Shown: positions 1-8,780 of the stretch, piece by piece | Layout: every line of letters starts with the position of its first letter | Position numbering within the stretch: the stretch's first letter is position 1 | From: Mycolicibacterium mageritense | Lineage (GTDB): Bacteria > Actinomycetota > Actinomycetes > Mycobacteriales > Mycobacteriaceae | DNA length: 64,000 bases | Assembly: GCF_010727475.1 (NCBI RefSeq) | Contig: NZ_AP022567.1 | Span: 992,001-1,056,000, forward strand | Direction of reading: 5' to 3' | Position numbers and translations under genes: made by a program | Notes under the pieces: generated by a model | The model's input: the letters and a program-made list of their open reading frames with translations, nothing else | Told to the model about the DNA's origin: nothing | Database searches by the model: none

Positions 1-1503
1 CAGCCGGGGAACATGCACGTCATGTCCCGCATCCGCACCCAGGCGGCCAGTTTCGCCGAGGGCCGATACCGCGGCTCGGGCTCCGCACCGGGCGGGTCGA
101 GGTGTTTGACGGTGGCGCCGGCGGCGATCAGATCGGCCAGCAGCGGGGTGGGAATGACCCCGCCATCGACGACCACCGCGGTCCCCGGCGACCAGGCGGG
201 CGGGACCGGATTCTCGGCCGGGGACGCGGGCGCGCAGGCGGCAGACCCCGCGGGTTCTGCAGTGCCGGCGGGGATTTCGGATCCTGCGGGGACTTCAGGC
301 TCGACGGTGTCGGCAGGCTCCACGGCGGGCTCGGCGCTGTCCATCGGCGTCGCGGTGTGCTCGGCAGGGGCCGCGCTGTCCATCGGCTCCGCGGTGTGCT
401 CGGCAGGGGCCGCACTATCCGGAGGCTCCGCAGCGGGCTCGGCAAGGTCCGCACTATCCGGGGGCTCCGCGCGATCGGCGAGTTCTGTGGTGTCCATGGA
501 CTCCGCGGCGGGCTCGGCACATCCGGCCGCATCCGCACACTCCGCGGGCTCGACAGGATCGGCAGCATCGGGCTCGTCGGGTTCTGCCGTGTCGGTGGGG
601 TCGGTGGGGTCGTCGGGTTCTGCCGTGTCGGCCGGGGCCGGGGTGTCCCAGGGGATCGGGTTGGTGTCGTGATCCCCCGGACAGATACCGGTCGGGCTGG
701 GCGGTGAGCGCGTCGGGATCGGCCAGGATGTAGACCACGGTGTGGGCCGCCCGCGCATCGGCCACCCCCGCGGCCGGACACTCCGGGTTCCCACACCGAC
801 ACGCCAACGCCTCCCCACCAACAGCGATCACCCCCACCGCATCCGAACGACGCTGCCCCAGCGTGCGCGGATCATCGGCACACACCGCACCGATCACGTG
901 CGCCACACGCTTCCTCAGGGCCACCGCATCGGCACGCAACAACCGCCCGAAAAACGCCGTGGTCCCGGTGACGTCATCATCCTTGCCGAAACACACATCC
1001 CGCTCGCGGGCCGCCCGCCGGGTGCGGCGCACCGCGCCCGGGTCATGGCGGGTGATCAACGCATCGATGACGCCTTCCAACTTCTCCTTCGACAACACCT
1101 CCCACCCCACGGCGCGCTCGGCCAACCCGGCATCGATCGCGGCCAACGCGTCCGGGTCGTCGACCAGGTGGGTGCGCCAGGTGATCGCCGCGACCATGCG
1201 GGCACTGAGCGCACCACGGGCGAACAGCGCCGCCACCGCCGGCAGCCGGTCCCGCAGGGCCAGCGCCTTGGTCATCTCCGTCGACGCCGCCCGCTGCCCC
1301 ACCCCCATCGCCACAGCCACCTCCGCGGCCGCGGCATCCCAGCCATCACACACCCACCACTGCCGCTCATCACCCTCATCCCCCAACCGCCGGTCAGCCA
1401 ACGCGGCGATCATCGCCAACCGGCGACACGCCGCGGCCGCCTCCGCGCGAGTCTCCGCCTCGATCCCGGCCACCAGGGCCGCATCATCGAGGTCTTCGAA
1501 CAT
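1..1503 (-). pseudogene. DUF222/HNH endonuclease gene, frameshifted and cut by the window edge
   Basis: The product begins MFEDLDDAAL (ATG at 1503, preceded by GGGAGA) and has the DUF222 helical domain for about 260 codons. The reading frame then slips at a run of five C at 674-678. After removing one base the same strand reads on as an acidic Ala/Glu/Pro/Asp linker (about 660-250). It continues into VVVDGGVIPTPLLADLI and RMRDMTCMFPG, the lead-in to the HNH nuclease domain, which lies beyond position 1. Taken literally the shifted frame would end in an Arg/His-rich tail at 454, which does not look like protein. DUF222-HNH genes are multicopy in mycobacteria and may be mobile homing-type nucleases. 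The shift may be a true mutation, phase variation or a sequencing error. Confidence 0.8.
300..480 (-). repeat. 13-codon imperfect tandem repeats in the DUF222-HNH linker
   Basis: TCCATCGGC is found at 340 and again at 379, followed each time by nearly the same 30 bases, giving a period of 39 bp (13 codons). Related Ala-Glu-Pro and Ser-Ala-Pro units continue on both sides. In the corrected frame the repeats encode an acidic low-complexity linker between DUF222 and HNH. Confidence 0.7.
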
Positions 1504-1702
1504 GTGTTTGATTCTCCCAGCCACCCCCGACCCCGCACCACCCGAAAACCCCAGCCTGGGGATGAAAACCAACCTGGGGACAACGCCCGAAAAATGTCAC
1601 ACCCACGTGGTAGGCGGGCCGAATTAGAACGTGTTTCAGAAAGCCGCCCGCGGACCCATCGCGCACTGCTAGCGTGACCCCGACAAGCCGAATGGAGCAC
1701 AC

Positions 1703-2494
1703 GTGATTCTGGACAGATTCCGACTCGACGATCAGGTGGCGATCGTCACCGGAGCGGGCCGCGGTTTGGGTGCCGCGATTGCGCTCGCATTCGCCGAAGC
1801 CGGTGCGGACGTGGTGATTGCGGCCCGCACCAAGAGCCAACTCGATGACGTGGCCGGGCAGATCCAGGCCGCAGGCCGGCGCGCGCACGTCGTGGTTGCC
1901 GATCTCGCCCACCCCGAGGACACCGCGGCACTCGCGGCGGCCGCGAACGAGGCATTCGGCAAACTAGACATCGTCGTCAACAACGTCGGCGGAACTATGC
2001 CGAACACGCTGCTGACCACGTCGGCGAAAGATCTCAAGGACGCCTTCACGTTCAACGTCGCCACCGCGCACGCGCTGACGCAGGCGGCCGTCCCGATCAT
2101 GCTCGAGCACTCCGGCGGCGGCAGCATCATCAACATCACCTCGACCATGGGCCGGCTGGCCGGTCGCGGCTTCGCGGCGTACGGAACCGCGAAGGCAGCC
2201 CTCGCGCACTACACGCGCCTGGCGGCACTCGACCTGTGCCCACGCGTTCGGGTCAACGCCATCGCGCCCGGGTCCATCCTCACATCGGCGCTCGACGTGG
2301 TCGCATCCAACGACGCCTTGCGGGAGCCGATGGAGAAGGCAACCCCGATGCGCCGACTGGGCGATCCGGTCGACATCGCCGCGGCCGCGGTGTATTTGGC
2401 GTCCCCGGCGGGCAGCTACCTGACCGGCAAGACGCTTGAGGTCGACGGCGGCCTGACCATGCCCAACCTCGACCTGCCCATCCCCGACCTGTAA
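1703..2494 (+). CDS. SDR-family NAD(P)-dependent oxidoreductase
   Basis: 263-residue classical short-chain dehydrogenase. Visible features are the nucleotide-binding TGAGRGLG (residues 16-23), NNVG (93-96), Ser147, and the catalytic pair Tyr160/Lys164 in YGTAK. The C-terminus has the usual LTGKTLEVDGG. The start is GTG at 1703 with GGAG five bases upstream. It lies 8 bp ahead of the next dehydrogenase-like gene and probably shares its mRNA. The substrate is not evident; the family oxidises or reduces alcohols and ketones. Confidence 0.9.
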   Translation: MILDRFRLDDQVAIVTGAGRGLGAAIALAFAEAGADVVIAARTKSQLDDVAGQIQAAGRRAHVVVADLAHPEDTAALAAAANEAFGKLDIVVNNVGGTMPNTLLTTSAKDLKDAFTFNVATAHALTQAAVPIMLEHSGGGSIINITSTMGRLAGRGFAAYGTAKAALAHYTRLAALDLCPRVRVNAIAPGSILTSALDVVASNDALREPMEKATPMRRLGDPVDIAAAAVYLASPAGSYLTGKTLEVDGGLTMPNLDLPIPDL

Positions 2495-2502
2495 GGAGCA
2501 GC

Positions 2503-3579
2503 ATGGCCATCCGAGTCGCCGCGATCGGAACCGGAAACGTGGGCCGGCACGCGCTGACCCAACTCATCACCAATCCCGACTACGAGCTGACCGCGGTATG
2601 GGTGTCATCGGACTCCAAAGCCGGCAAGGACGCGGGCGAACTTGCCGGACTTGACGTTTCAACCGGTGTGCTGGCCACGACCGACCTGGACGCCATCCTG
2701 GCCGACAAGCCCGACTGTGCGGTCTACACCGCGATGGCCGACAACCGGCTGCCCGACGCACTCGAGGATTACCGACGGCTCTTGGCCGCGGGCGTCAACG
2801 TTGTCGGCAGCTCCGCGGTGTTCCTGCAATATCCGTGGCAGGTGCTGCCCGCAGAGCTCGTGGCCCCGATCGAAGAGGCCGCCAAGGCCGGGCAGGCCAG
2901 CCTGTTCGTCAACGGCATCGATCCCGGGTTCGCCAATGACCTTCTGCCCCTTGCCCTTGCGGGAACCTGCCAGAGCATTCAGCAGATCCGCTGCATGGAG
3001 ATCGTCGACTACGCGACGTACGACAGTGCGACGGTGATGTTCGACGTGATGGGCTTCGGCAAGCCCCTCGACGAAACACCGATGCTGCTGCAGCCCGGCG
3101 TGCTCAGCCTGGCGTGGGGTTCGGTGGTCCGTCAGCTCGCCGCAGGGCTGGGGATCGAGCTCGACGAGGTGACCGAAACCCACGTGCGCGAGCCCGCTCC
3201 CGAGGACTTCGACATCGCGTCCGGCCACATACCCAAAGGAACCACTGCGGCAATGCGATTCGAAGTGCGGGGCATGGTCGACGGTCACCCTGCCGTCGTG
3301 CTCGAGCATGTGACGCGGCTGCGCGACGACCTCTGCCCGAGCTGGCCGCAGCCCGCGCAGGAGGGTGGTTCCTACCGGATAGAGCTCACGGGTGAACCGT
3401 CGTATGCCCTGGATCTCTGTTTGAGCAGCCCCAACGGCGATCACAACCACGCCGGCCTGGTCGCGACCGCGGCCCGCGTCGTCAACGCCATCCCGGCGGT
3501 GGTCGCCGCGGAGCCCGGAATCCGGACCACGCTCGAACTACCACTCGTCACTGGCAGTGGGCTGTACGCTCCCCGATAG
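2503..3579 (+). CDS. Dihydrodipicolinate-reductase-like dehydrogenase
   Basis: 358 residues with an N-terminal Rossmann fold (IGTGNVG, Gly9/11/14) of the DapB type. A long C-terminal part resembles the mycobacterial NAD(P)H-binding 'dihydrodipicolinate reductase' paralogues and 2,4-diaminopentanoate dehydrogenase. It is longer than true DapB (about 245 residues) and lacks the DapB catalytic signature, so a role in lysine synthesis is unlikely. The start follows AAGGAGCAGC. It is co-directional with the SDR at 1703, so the two probably act on one catabolic substrate. Confidence 0.8.
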   Translation: MAIRVAAIGTGNVGRHALTQLITNPDYELTAVWVSSDSKAGKDAGELAGLDVSTGVLATTDLDAILADKPDCAVYTAMADNRLPDALEDYRRLLAAGVNVVGSSAVFLQYPWQVLPAELVAPIEEAAKAGQASLFVNGIDPGFANDLLPLALAGTCQSIQQIRCMEIVDYATYDSATVMFDVMGFGKPLDETPMLLQPGVLSLAWGSVVRQLAAGLGIELDEVTETHVREPAPEDFDIASGHIPKGTTAAMRFEVRGMVDGHPAVVLEHVTRLRDDLCPSWPQPAQEGGSYRIELTGEPSYALDLCLSSPNGDHNHAGLVATAARVVNAIPAVVAAEPGIRTTLELPLVTGSGLYAPR

Positions 3580-3601
3580 GCACCCGCGGAAGGATCCGTC
3601 C

Positions 3602-3859
3602 ATGAAGATTCGCTTGACAACACTTGCCGGATGTTTGATCGCCGGCGGCGCAGCGGCAGCGATCGGCATGGCTCCGCTGGCCTCGGCCGAGCCGCCTGCC
3701 AATCCGCTGCTCCCGAAGTGCGAAGTCACGGGCGGCAGCTCGATCGAAGGCGGGCAGACGACCGATTGCGCGAGCGAGGGCAACGTCCAGATCGACGCGA
3801 CGCCGCCTGAGCCCGGTTACGGCATGTTCCCCTGGGACGACGAGTTCTTCGTTCTCTAG
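3602..3859 (+). CDS. Small exported two-cysteine protein, copy 1
   Basis: 85 residues with a Sec signal peptide ending in LASA (about residue 29). The mature part is about 56 residues with Cys40 and Cys56, then a segment GNVQIDATPPEPGYG. The ATG at 3602 is chosen over an upstream in-frame start because it begins the signal peptide and follows AAGGA. The downstream gene encodes a diverged paralogue with the same plan. It looks like a small mycobacterial secreted protein family; I know no function for it. Confidence 0.75.
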   Translation: MKIRLTTLAGCLIAGGAAAAIGMAPLASAEPPANPLLPKCEVTGGSSIEGGQTTDCASEGNVQIDATPPEPGYGMFPWDDEFFVL

Positions 3860-3866
3860 AGGATCT

Positions 3867-3883
3867 TTCCGGCTCTGCCGGAA
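3867..3883 (+). other. Short hairpin between the two exported-protein genes
   Basis: TTCCGGC, loop TCT, GCCGGAA: a perfect 7-bp stem 7 bases after the stop of copy 1. There is no T-tract, so it is more likely an mRNA 3' stabiliser or processing element than a strong terminator. Confidence 0.35.
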
Positions 3884-3924
3884 CTACACTTGTTCTCAGC
3901 GTTCTACGCACATCGGAGCTCGCC

Positions 3925-4161
3925 ATGAACAAGAAGTTTCGGTTGATCACCGTCCTCCTCGCGACGGTCGGCGCAGCACTGTTCACTGCGCCCGTCACCG
4001 CGGCGGTGCCCGGATGTACGCAGACCACTCCGACGACGACGCAGTGCTCCACCAATGGCAGCACTCAGATCGTGACGTCGCCGCCTGCCATCAACTACGG
4101 ACCGTGGTACGGCCCGTGGGGCGGCGGATGGGGATTCGGGGGAATCGCGATCGGGTGGTGA
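3925..4161 (+). CDS. Small exported two-cysteine protein, copy 2
   Basis: 78 residues with a signal peptide ending near VTAA (residue 27), Cys31 and Cys41, then GSTQIVTSPPAINYG, which aligns with the TPPEPGYG segment of the gene at 3602. The tail is very rich in Gly and Trp (GPWYGPWGGGWGFGG), unlike copy 1. The pair probably arose by tandem duplication and then diverged at the C-terminus. Function unknown; probably a cell-envelope or secreted protein. Confidence 0.75.
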   Translation: MNKKFRLITVLLATVGAALFTAPVTAAVPGCTQTTPTTTQCSTNGSTQIVTSPPAINYGPWYGPWGGGWGFGGIAIGW

Positions 4162-4184
4162 CACCGCCAGTAGCCCGATCCAAA

Positions 4185-4201
4185 GGTTTCGGCTAACCTA
4201 A
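4185..4201. promoter_or_regulatory. Possible metal-regulator (IdeR/MntR-like) operator upstream of mntH
   Basis: GGCTAACCTAA at 4191-4201 equals the right 11 bases of the published IdeR iron-box consensus. With the flanking AGGTT it forms the inverted repeat AGGTT-N6-AACCT. The left half of a full iron box is not matched. Its place about 40 bp before mntH suggests Mn- or Fe-dependent repression. Confidence 0.4.
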
Positions 4202-4240
4202 CTTTCCTATTCGTTAATCCGGATCGGAAGCTGGGTTGGT

Positions 4241-5464
4241 TTGTTAGAAGACACCAGGACACGTTCGTGGCCGAGCTGGCAGCTGCTCGGGCCCGCCTTC
4301 GTCGCCGCCATCGCCTACGTCGACCCCGGAAACGTGGCCGCCAACGTCAGCGCGGGCGCCAAGTTCGGATTCCTGCTGGTGTGGGTCATCGTCGTCGCCA
4401 ACGTCATGGCCGGGCTCGTGCAATATCTCTCGGCCAAACTCGGCCTGGTCACCGGGCACTCACTCCCCGAAGCAGTCGCTGCCCACACCCGCACCCCCAG
4501 CCGTATCGCCTACTGGCTGCAGGCCGAATTGGTCGCCATGGCAACAGATCTCGCGGAGGTGGTGGGCGGAGCGATCGCGCTGTACCTGCTGTTCGACCTC
4601 CCGCTGTTGCTCGGTGGCGCGATCACTGGAGCGGTGTCCCTGTTGCTGCTGACCGTGCAGAACCGGCGCGGCCAACGGGTCTTCGAACGCGTCATCAGCG
4701 GCCTGCTGCTCGTCATCGCGATCGGCTTTCTCACGAGCCTGGTCGTCGAGACTCCCCCGGCCGGCGCGGTCGCCGAAGGACTGATCCCGCGCTTCGAAGG
4801 CGCGGAGAGCATCCTGCTGGCGACGGCGATGCTGGGCGCGACGGTCATGCCGCACGCGGTCTACCTGCACTCGGGTCTCGCGCGTGACCGCCACGGCCAC
4901 CCCGAGGGGCCGCGGCTTCGCATGCTGCTGCGGGTGACCAGGTGGGACGTCGGGCTCGCGATGCTGGTGGCGGGTGCGGTGAACCTCTCCATGCTGCTGG
5001 TGGCGGCCACCAATCTGCAGGGCCGCGACAACACCGAGTCGATCGAGGGCGCCCACGCCGCGGTCCGCGACACCCTCGGCCCGACGGTTGCCCTGCTGTT
5101 CGCGATAGGCCTGTTGGCCTCGGGTCTCGCCTCGACGTCGGTCGGTGCGTACGCGGGCGCGATGATCATGCAGGGCCTCCTGCGCCGGTCCTACCCGCTG
5201 CTGCTGCGCCGCCTGGTCACGCTGATCCCGGCGCTGGCGATCCTGGCAATCGGCGTCGACCCGAGCCGTGCACTGGTGTTGTCCCAGGTGGTGCTGTCCT
5301 TCGGGATACCGTTCGCACTCATTCCGCTGGTTCGGCTGACCAGCAACCCGACCCTGATGGGCGACGACACCAACCACCGCATCACCTCGGCATTTGGCTG
5401 GTTGGTGGCCGGACTGATTAGTGTGCTGAACGTGGTGCTGATTTATCTGACCGTCACAGGCTGA
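4241..5464 (+). CDS. mntH: NRAMP-family Mn2+/H+ symporter MntH
   Basis: 407 residues, about 11 transmembrane helices. It has the two family signatures: DPGN in TM1 (Asp28-Asn31) and MPHAVYLH in TM6 (Met203, His205), which form the metal site. It imports Mn2+ and related divalent ions across the inner membrane with protons. The longest frame starts at TTG (4241); no better start precedes the first helix. Its stop TGA touches the ATG of the next gene, so the two are translationally coupled. A possible metal-regulator half-box lies upstream. Confidence 0.93.
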   Translation: MLEDTRTRSWPSWQLLGPAFVAAIAYVDPGNVAANVSAGAKFGFLLVWVIVVANVMAGLVQYLSAKLGLVTGHSLPEAVAAHTRTPSRIAYWLQAELVAMATDLAEVVGGAIALYLLFDLPLLLGGAITGAVSLLLLTVQNRRGQRVFERVISGLLLVIAIGFLTSLVVETPPAGAVAEGLIPRFEGAESILLATAMLGATVMPHAVYLHSGLARDRHGHPEGPRLRMLLRVTRWDVGLAMLVAGAVNLSMLLVAATNLQGRDNTESIEGAHAAVRDTLGPTVALLFAIGLLASGLASTSVGAYAGAMIMQGLLRRSYPLLLRRLVTLIPALAILAIGVDPSRALVLSQVVLSFGIPFALIPLVRLTSNPTLMGDDTNHRITSAFGWLVAGLISVLNVVLIYLTVTG

Positions 5465-6526
5465 ATGCTTCACCCGTATTTCGCCTACGGATCGAATCTG
5501 TGCGTGACACAGATGGCGCAACGCTGCCCGGGCGCCGTCAATCCTCGGCCCGCGCGGCTCGACGGTCACGACTGGCTGATCAACCAGCGCGGTGTCGCCA
5601 CGGTCGAACCACTCGACGGTTACCAGGTACACGGCGTGTTGTGGCACGTCACCGACCACGACCTGGCCGCGCTCGACAGTGCGGAAGGCGTGCCGGTCCG
5701 GTACCGCCGCGATCGCCTGACCGTGCACACCGTGGACGGCCCCGCCCCGGCGTGGGTCTACATCGACCACCGCGTCGACCCCGGACCGCCGCGTCCCGGT
5801 TATCTGGAACGGATTCTCGCCGGCGCGACCCATCACGACCTGCCGCACCGCTGGATCGAATTCCTGCGGCGCTGGGATCCGGTGCACTGGCCGCAGCGCG
5901 CAGTCTCCTCTGAATCTGCTGCGCCCCAGACATTTTCAGAGTTGCTGAGCCAGCCTGACGTGGTCGAGTCCAGCACGCTGCGTTCGCGGTTCGGGTTCAT
6001 GGCGATCCACGGCGGCGGCCTGGAGCAGATGACCGATGTGGTGGCCGAACGCGCCGCCGAAGCGTCGGGCGCATCGGTGTACGTCGTGCGTCATCCCGAC
6101 GGCTACCCGCATCACCTGGCCTCTGCGTACTATCTGCCGACCGAATCGGCACAGCTCGCAACGTTCCTCGACCACGTCGACGCGGTGGTGTCACTGCACG
6201 GCTACGGCAGGCTGGGGCGCGGCACACAGTTGCTGGCCGGTGGACGCAACCGGGCGCTGGCCGAACACGTCGCCGAGCACATCACCATCCCGGGCTATCA
6301 CGTCGTCACCGACCTCGAAGCCATCCCCCGCGAGTTGCGCGGCCAACATCCCGACAATCCCGTCAACCGAGCCAACGGTGTGCAACTGGAGTTGCCGTCC
6401 CGCGTGCGCGGACTGAGCCCGCGCAGCCCGCTGCCCGGTGACGACGGGCTTTCCCCCGTGACATCCGCGCTGGTCGACGGGCTGGCGGCAGCCGCACGAA
6501 GCTGGGCATTACGCTCGGGCCGGTGA
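5465..6526 (+). CDS. Gamma-glutamylcyclotransferase-like / poly-gamma-glutamate hydrolase fusion
   Basis: 353 residues in two domains. Residues 1-140 have the GGCT/AIG2 fold signature FAYGSN (6-11) and Glu74 in the position of the catalytic acid. Residues 155-353 match the phage/Bacillus-type zinc poly-gamma-glutamate hydrolase family (DUF867): FMAIHGGGLEQ (His182, Glu187), VSLHGYG (His245) and the late NGVQLELP. Together they could cut gamma-glutamyl bonds and cyclise the released gamma-glutamyl unit. The start abuts the mntH stop and the stop overlaps the next GTG, so it sits in a three-gene operon. No signal peptide is seen, so it should act in the cytoplasm. Confidence 0.8.
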   Translation: MLHPYFAYGSNLCVTQMAQRCPGAVNPRPARLDGHDWLINQRGVATVEPLDGYQVHGVLWHVTDHDLAALDSAEGVPVRYRRDRLTVHTVDGPAPAWVYIDHRVDPGPPRPGYLERILAGATHHDLPHRWIEFLRRWDPVHWPQRAVSSESAAPQTFSELLSQPDVVESSTLRSRFGFMAIHGGGLEQMTDVVAERAAEASGASVYVVRHPDGYPHHLASAYYLPTESAQLATFLDHVDAVVSLHGYGRLGRGTQLLAGGRNRALAEHVAEHITIPGYHVVTDLEAIPRELRGQHPDNPVNRANGVQLELPSRVRGLSPRSPLPGDDGLSPVTSALVDGLAAAARSWALRSGR

Positions 6527-7614
6527 CCCGCCTCGCCGCCGGAACCGCCGGAGCCGTTGTCGCCCTCGCCCTCACCGTCGCCGTCCCGGCACGTGCCGAT
6601 GTCGTCACCGATCTCGACGCCGCGGTCACTGTGCACCACATCCCGGGCGCCATCGCCGTCATCCGCGACGGCGCCACCGTCACCCGCCACACTGCCGGGT
6701 TCTCCGACGTCGACACGCAGGCTGGATTCGCACCGGAGACGCACGTTCGCGCGGCGAGCATCACCAAGTCATTCGTCGCGGCGACGGTGCTGCAACTGGT
6801 CGCGGAAGGGCGGATCGATCTCGACAGCCCCGTGGAAACGTATCTGCCCGGCCGGGTACACGGCGACGGCATCGACGGCCGTGCCATCACCGTGCGTCAG
6901 TTGCTGCGCCACCAGAGCGGCCTGCCCGAATACTTCGACGACGCCGACGAACTCCCCGCCGAGCCGCAGAGCCCCGATCAGATGGTCGATGCCGCACTGG
7001 CCAAGCCCGCCCTGTTCGCACCGGGCACCCAGATGCGCTACACCAACACCAATTACATACTGGCCGGGCTGATCATCGAGGCCGTCACGGGGCAACCGGC
7101 AGTCGACGAGATCAGCCGGCGAATCCTGCTGCCGCTGGGCCTTTTTCACACCTACTTTCCCGCGCCCGGCGACAACTGGCTGCGGTCGCCGATGGCGCAC
7201 GGCTACGAGGAGGTCGACGGCGAGCAGGCCGATGTCACCGACTTCCCCGCTTCCGATGCAGGCCTGTCCGGCTCGTTGGTGTCGACGGGTGAGGACACCA
7301 CAGCGTTCATCACCGCACTGCTCGACGGCCGCGTGGTGCCCCGGGCGCAGCTCGATCAGATGATGGACACCGTGCCGATGCCCGGATCCGACGGCGCGAT
7401 CGACTACGGGCTGGGCCTGATGAAGATATCCCTGCCGTGTGGCGTCACGGCCTGGGGACATGGCGGCGACATCCCCGGCTACCACAGCTTCATGGCGAAA
7501 ACGTTTGACGGCCCGGCGATCTCCGTGACCCTCACGCAAGACCCCGATACGGCATCGCCAGCGTCGGATCCACGGATCGCGATGATGGAATCGCTGTACT
7601 GCGCGGGCTCGTAG
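6523..7614 (+). CDS. Exported serine hydrolase (class C beta-lactamase / DD-peptidase fold)
   Basis: 363 residues with a Sec signal peptide (cleavage near ARA, residue 25). The penicillin-binding-protein-like triad of motifs is present: SITK (Ser79, Lys82), YTN (Tyr173-Asn175) and HGG near residue 316. Such proteins are D-Ala-D-Ala carboxypeptidases, esterases or beta-lactamases of the cell wall space. GTG at 6523 overlaps the preceding stop (GTGA). Convergent with the next gene, with 1 bp between the stops. Confidence 0.88.
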   Translation: MTRLAAGTAGAVVALALTVAVPARADVVTDLDAAVTVHHIPGAIAVIRDGATVTRHTAGFSDVDTQAGFAPETHVRAASITKSFVAATVLQLVAEGRIDLDSPVETYLPGRVHGDGIDGRAITVRQLLRHQSGLPEYFDDADELPAEPQSPDQMVDAALAKPALFAPGTQMRYTNTNYILAGLIIEAVTGQPAVDEISRRILLPLGLFHTYFPAPGDNWLRSPMAHGYEEVDGEQADVTDFPASDAGLSGSLVSTGEDTTAFITALLDGRVVPRAQLDQMMDTVPMPGSDGAIDYGLGLMKISLPCGVTAWGHGGDIPGYHSFMAKTFDGPAISVTLTQDPDTASPASDPRIAMMESLYCAGS

Positions 7615-7615
7615 C

Positions 7616-8725
7616 TCAGTCGAACGTGGTCGTCGCAGTCGCCAGTTCGGCGATGACGTCGGCCACCTCGCGGCGCCGGCGCCATGCCCGGCGCTGCCGG
7701 ATCGCGCCGTTGCCCTCCTCGGAGATGCGGGCCAGCTCGTCGCGCGCCATGTCGTAGTCCCCCAACTCCTCCAGCGCGGGACGGACGTGTTCGATGAGCC
7801 CGGCCAGCAAGACCCGCGTCGGCGCGGTGCCATGGCTGTCCAGCAGATCGATCGCCTCGCCGTCGAGGCCGTCCCGGGCCGCTTTCCAGTGCGCGGCCCG
7901 CAATGCACAGTCGGTGAGTGTGGGTGCCGGACGGGTGTTTTCGCCTGCTTCCAGGTCGTGAAGGGCTGTCATGACAACGGCCCGGATCAGGGTCGCCAGC
8001 AACACCGTCTCCGCCACCGTGGCAGGGATGTCGGCGACGCGCACCTCGACCGTCGGGAAGTTGGCCGACGGCCGCACGTCCCAATAGATCATGCCGGGGT
8101 CGAGCACCGCGCCGGCCTGCAGCAGCATCTCGACCGTGGAGTCGTAGTGCGCGGCCGATTCGAAATACGGCGGTGGCCCGGAACTCGGCCAGCGGGTCCA
8201 CAGCATGCTGCGGAAGCTCGCGTACCCGCTGTCCGAATTACGGTAGATCGCCGAATTGGCGGTCAGCGCCAGCAACAGGTGGAGGTACGGCCGGATCCGG
8301 TTGCTGACCTCGATGGCCGCCTCGCGGCTGGGTACCGCGACGTGCACGTGGCAGCCACAGATGCCTTGCTCGTGGGCGATCATCCCGAACCGGTCGGCGA
8401 TCTTGCAGTAGCGCGGTGTCGTGGTGACCGGGAACTTGTGCGGCACGGTCGGCGGCAGCGCGACGGCCAGCAGGTGCGCCCGGTTGGCCTCCGCGGCTTC
8501 CGTGGCGACCCGCCTGAGCCGGCTCAACTCGGCACGCAGTTCATCGCTCGTGCTCATGACATCGGTCGTGGTCTCGACCTGGCAGCTGGTCAACTCCAGC
8601 TGCAATTTGACTCCGCGGGCGGCCGCGTATTCGGCGACCGCTCGGTTGCGGGCGGCGGGTTCGCCGCTGTGCGCGTCGACGAGGAGAAATTCTTCCTCGA
8701 CCCCCACGGTGGGCAGGCTGGTCAT
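7616..8725 (-). CDS. GCS2-family carboxylate-amine ligase (YbdK-type glutamate-cysteine ligase)
   Basis: 369 residues beginning MTSLPTVGVEEEFLLVD, the hallmark N-terminus of the glutamate-cysteine ligase type 2 family, with GICGCHVHV in the middle. The length is normal. Family members join glutamate to an amine with ATP. Mycobacteria make mycothiol rather than glutathione, so the physiological product is uncertain; Rv0433 of M. tuberculosis is the presumed counterpart. It is divergent from the LLM gene with a 55-bp spacer. Confidence 0.85.
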   Translation of the reverse strand: MTSLPTVGVEEEFLLVDAHSGEPAARNRAVAEYAAARGVKLQLELTSCQVETTTDVMSTSDELRAELSRLRRVATEAAEANRAHLLAVALPPTVPHKFPVTTTPRYCKIADRFGMIAHEQGICGCHVHVAVPSREAAIEVSNRIRPYLHLLLALTANSAIYRNSDSGYASFRSMLWTRWPSSGPPPYFESAAHYDSTVEMLLQAGAVLDPGMIYWDVRPSANFPTVEVRVADIPATVAETVLLATLIRAVVMTALHDLEAGENTRPAPTLTDCALRAAHWKAARDGLDGEAIDLLDSHGTAPTRVLLAGLIEHVRPALEELGDYDMARDELARISEEGNGAIRQRRAWRRRREVADVIAELATATTTFD

Positions 8726-8761
8726 GGCTCAGGATTGCCCGGCGCGCGACCCGCCAAACGT

Positions 8762-8777
8762 GGCACGTGCCTAGGAT
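8762..8777 (+). promoter_or_regulatory. Palindrome and -10 hexamer for a probably leaderless LLM mRNA
   Basis: GGCACGTGCC (8762-8771) is a perfect palindrome. It is followed by TAGGAT (8772-8777), a TANNNT -10 element. Initiation 7 bases later would fall on the second of two ATGs (8784), giving a leaderless transcript. Confidence 0.45.
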
Positions 8778-8780
8778 CGG

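Noticed and set aside
3867..3883. Terminator between the two small exported-protein genes
   Set aside because: Only a 7-bp stem and no T-run follow; kept as a hairpin without a terminator call.
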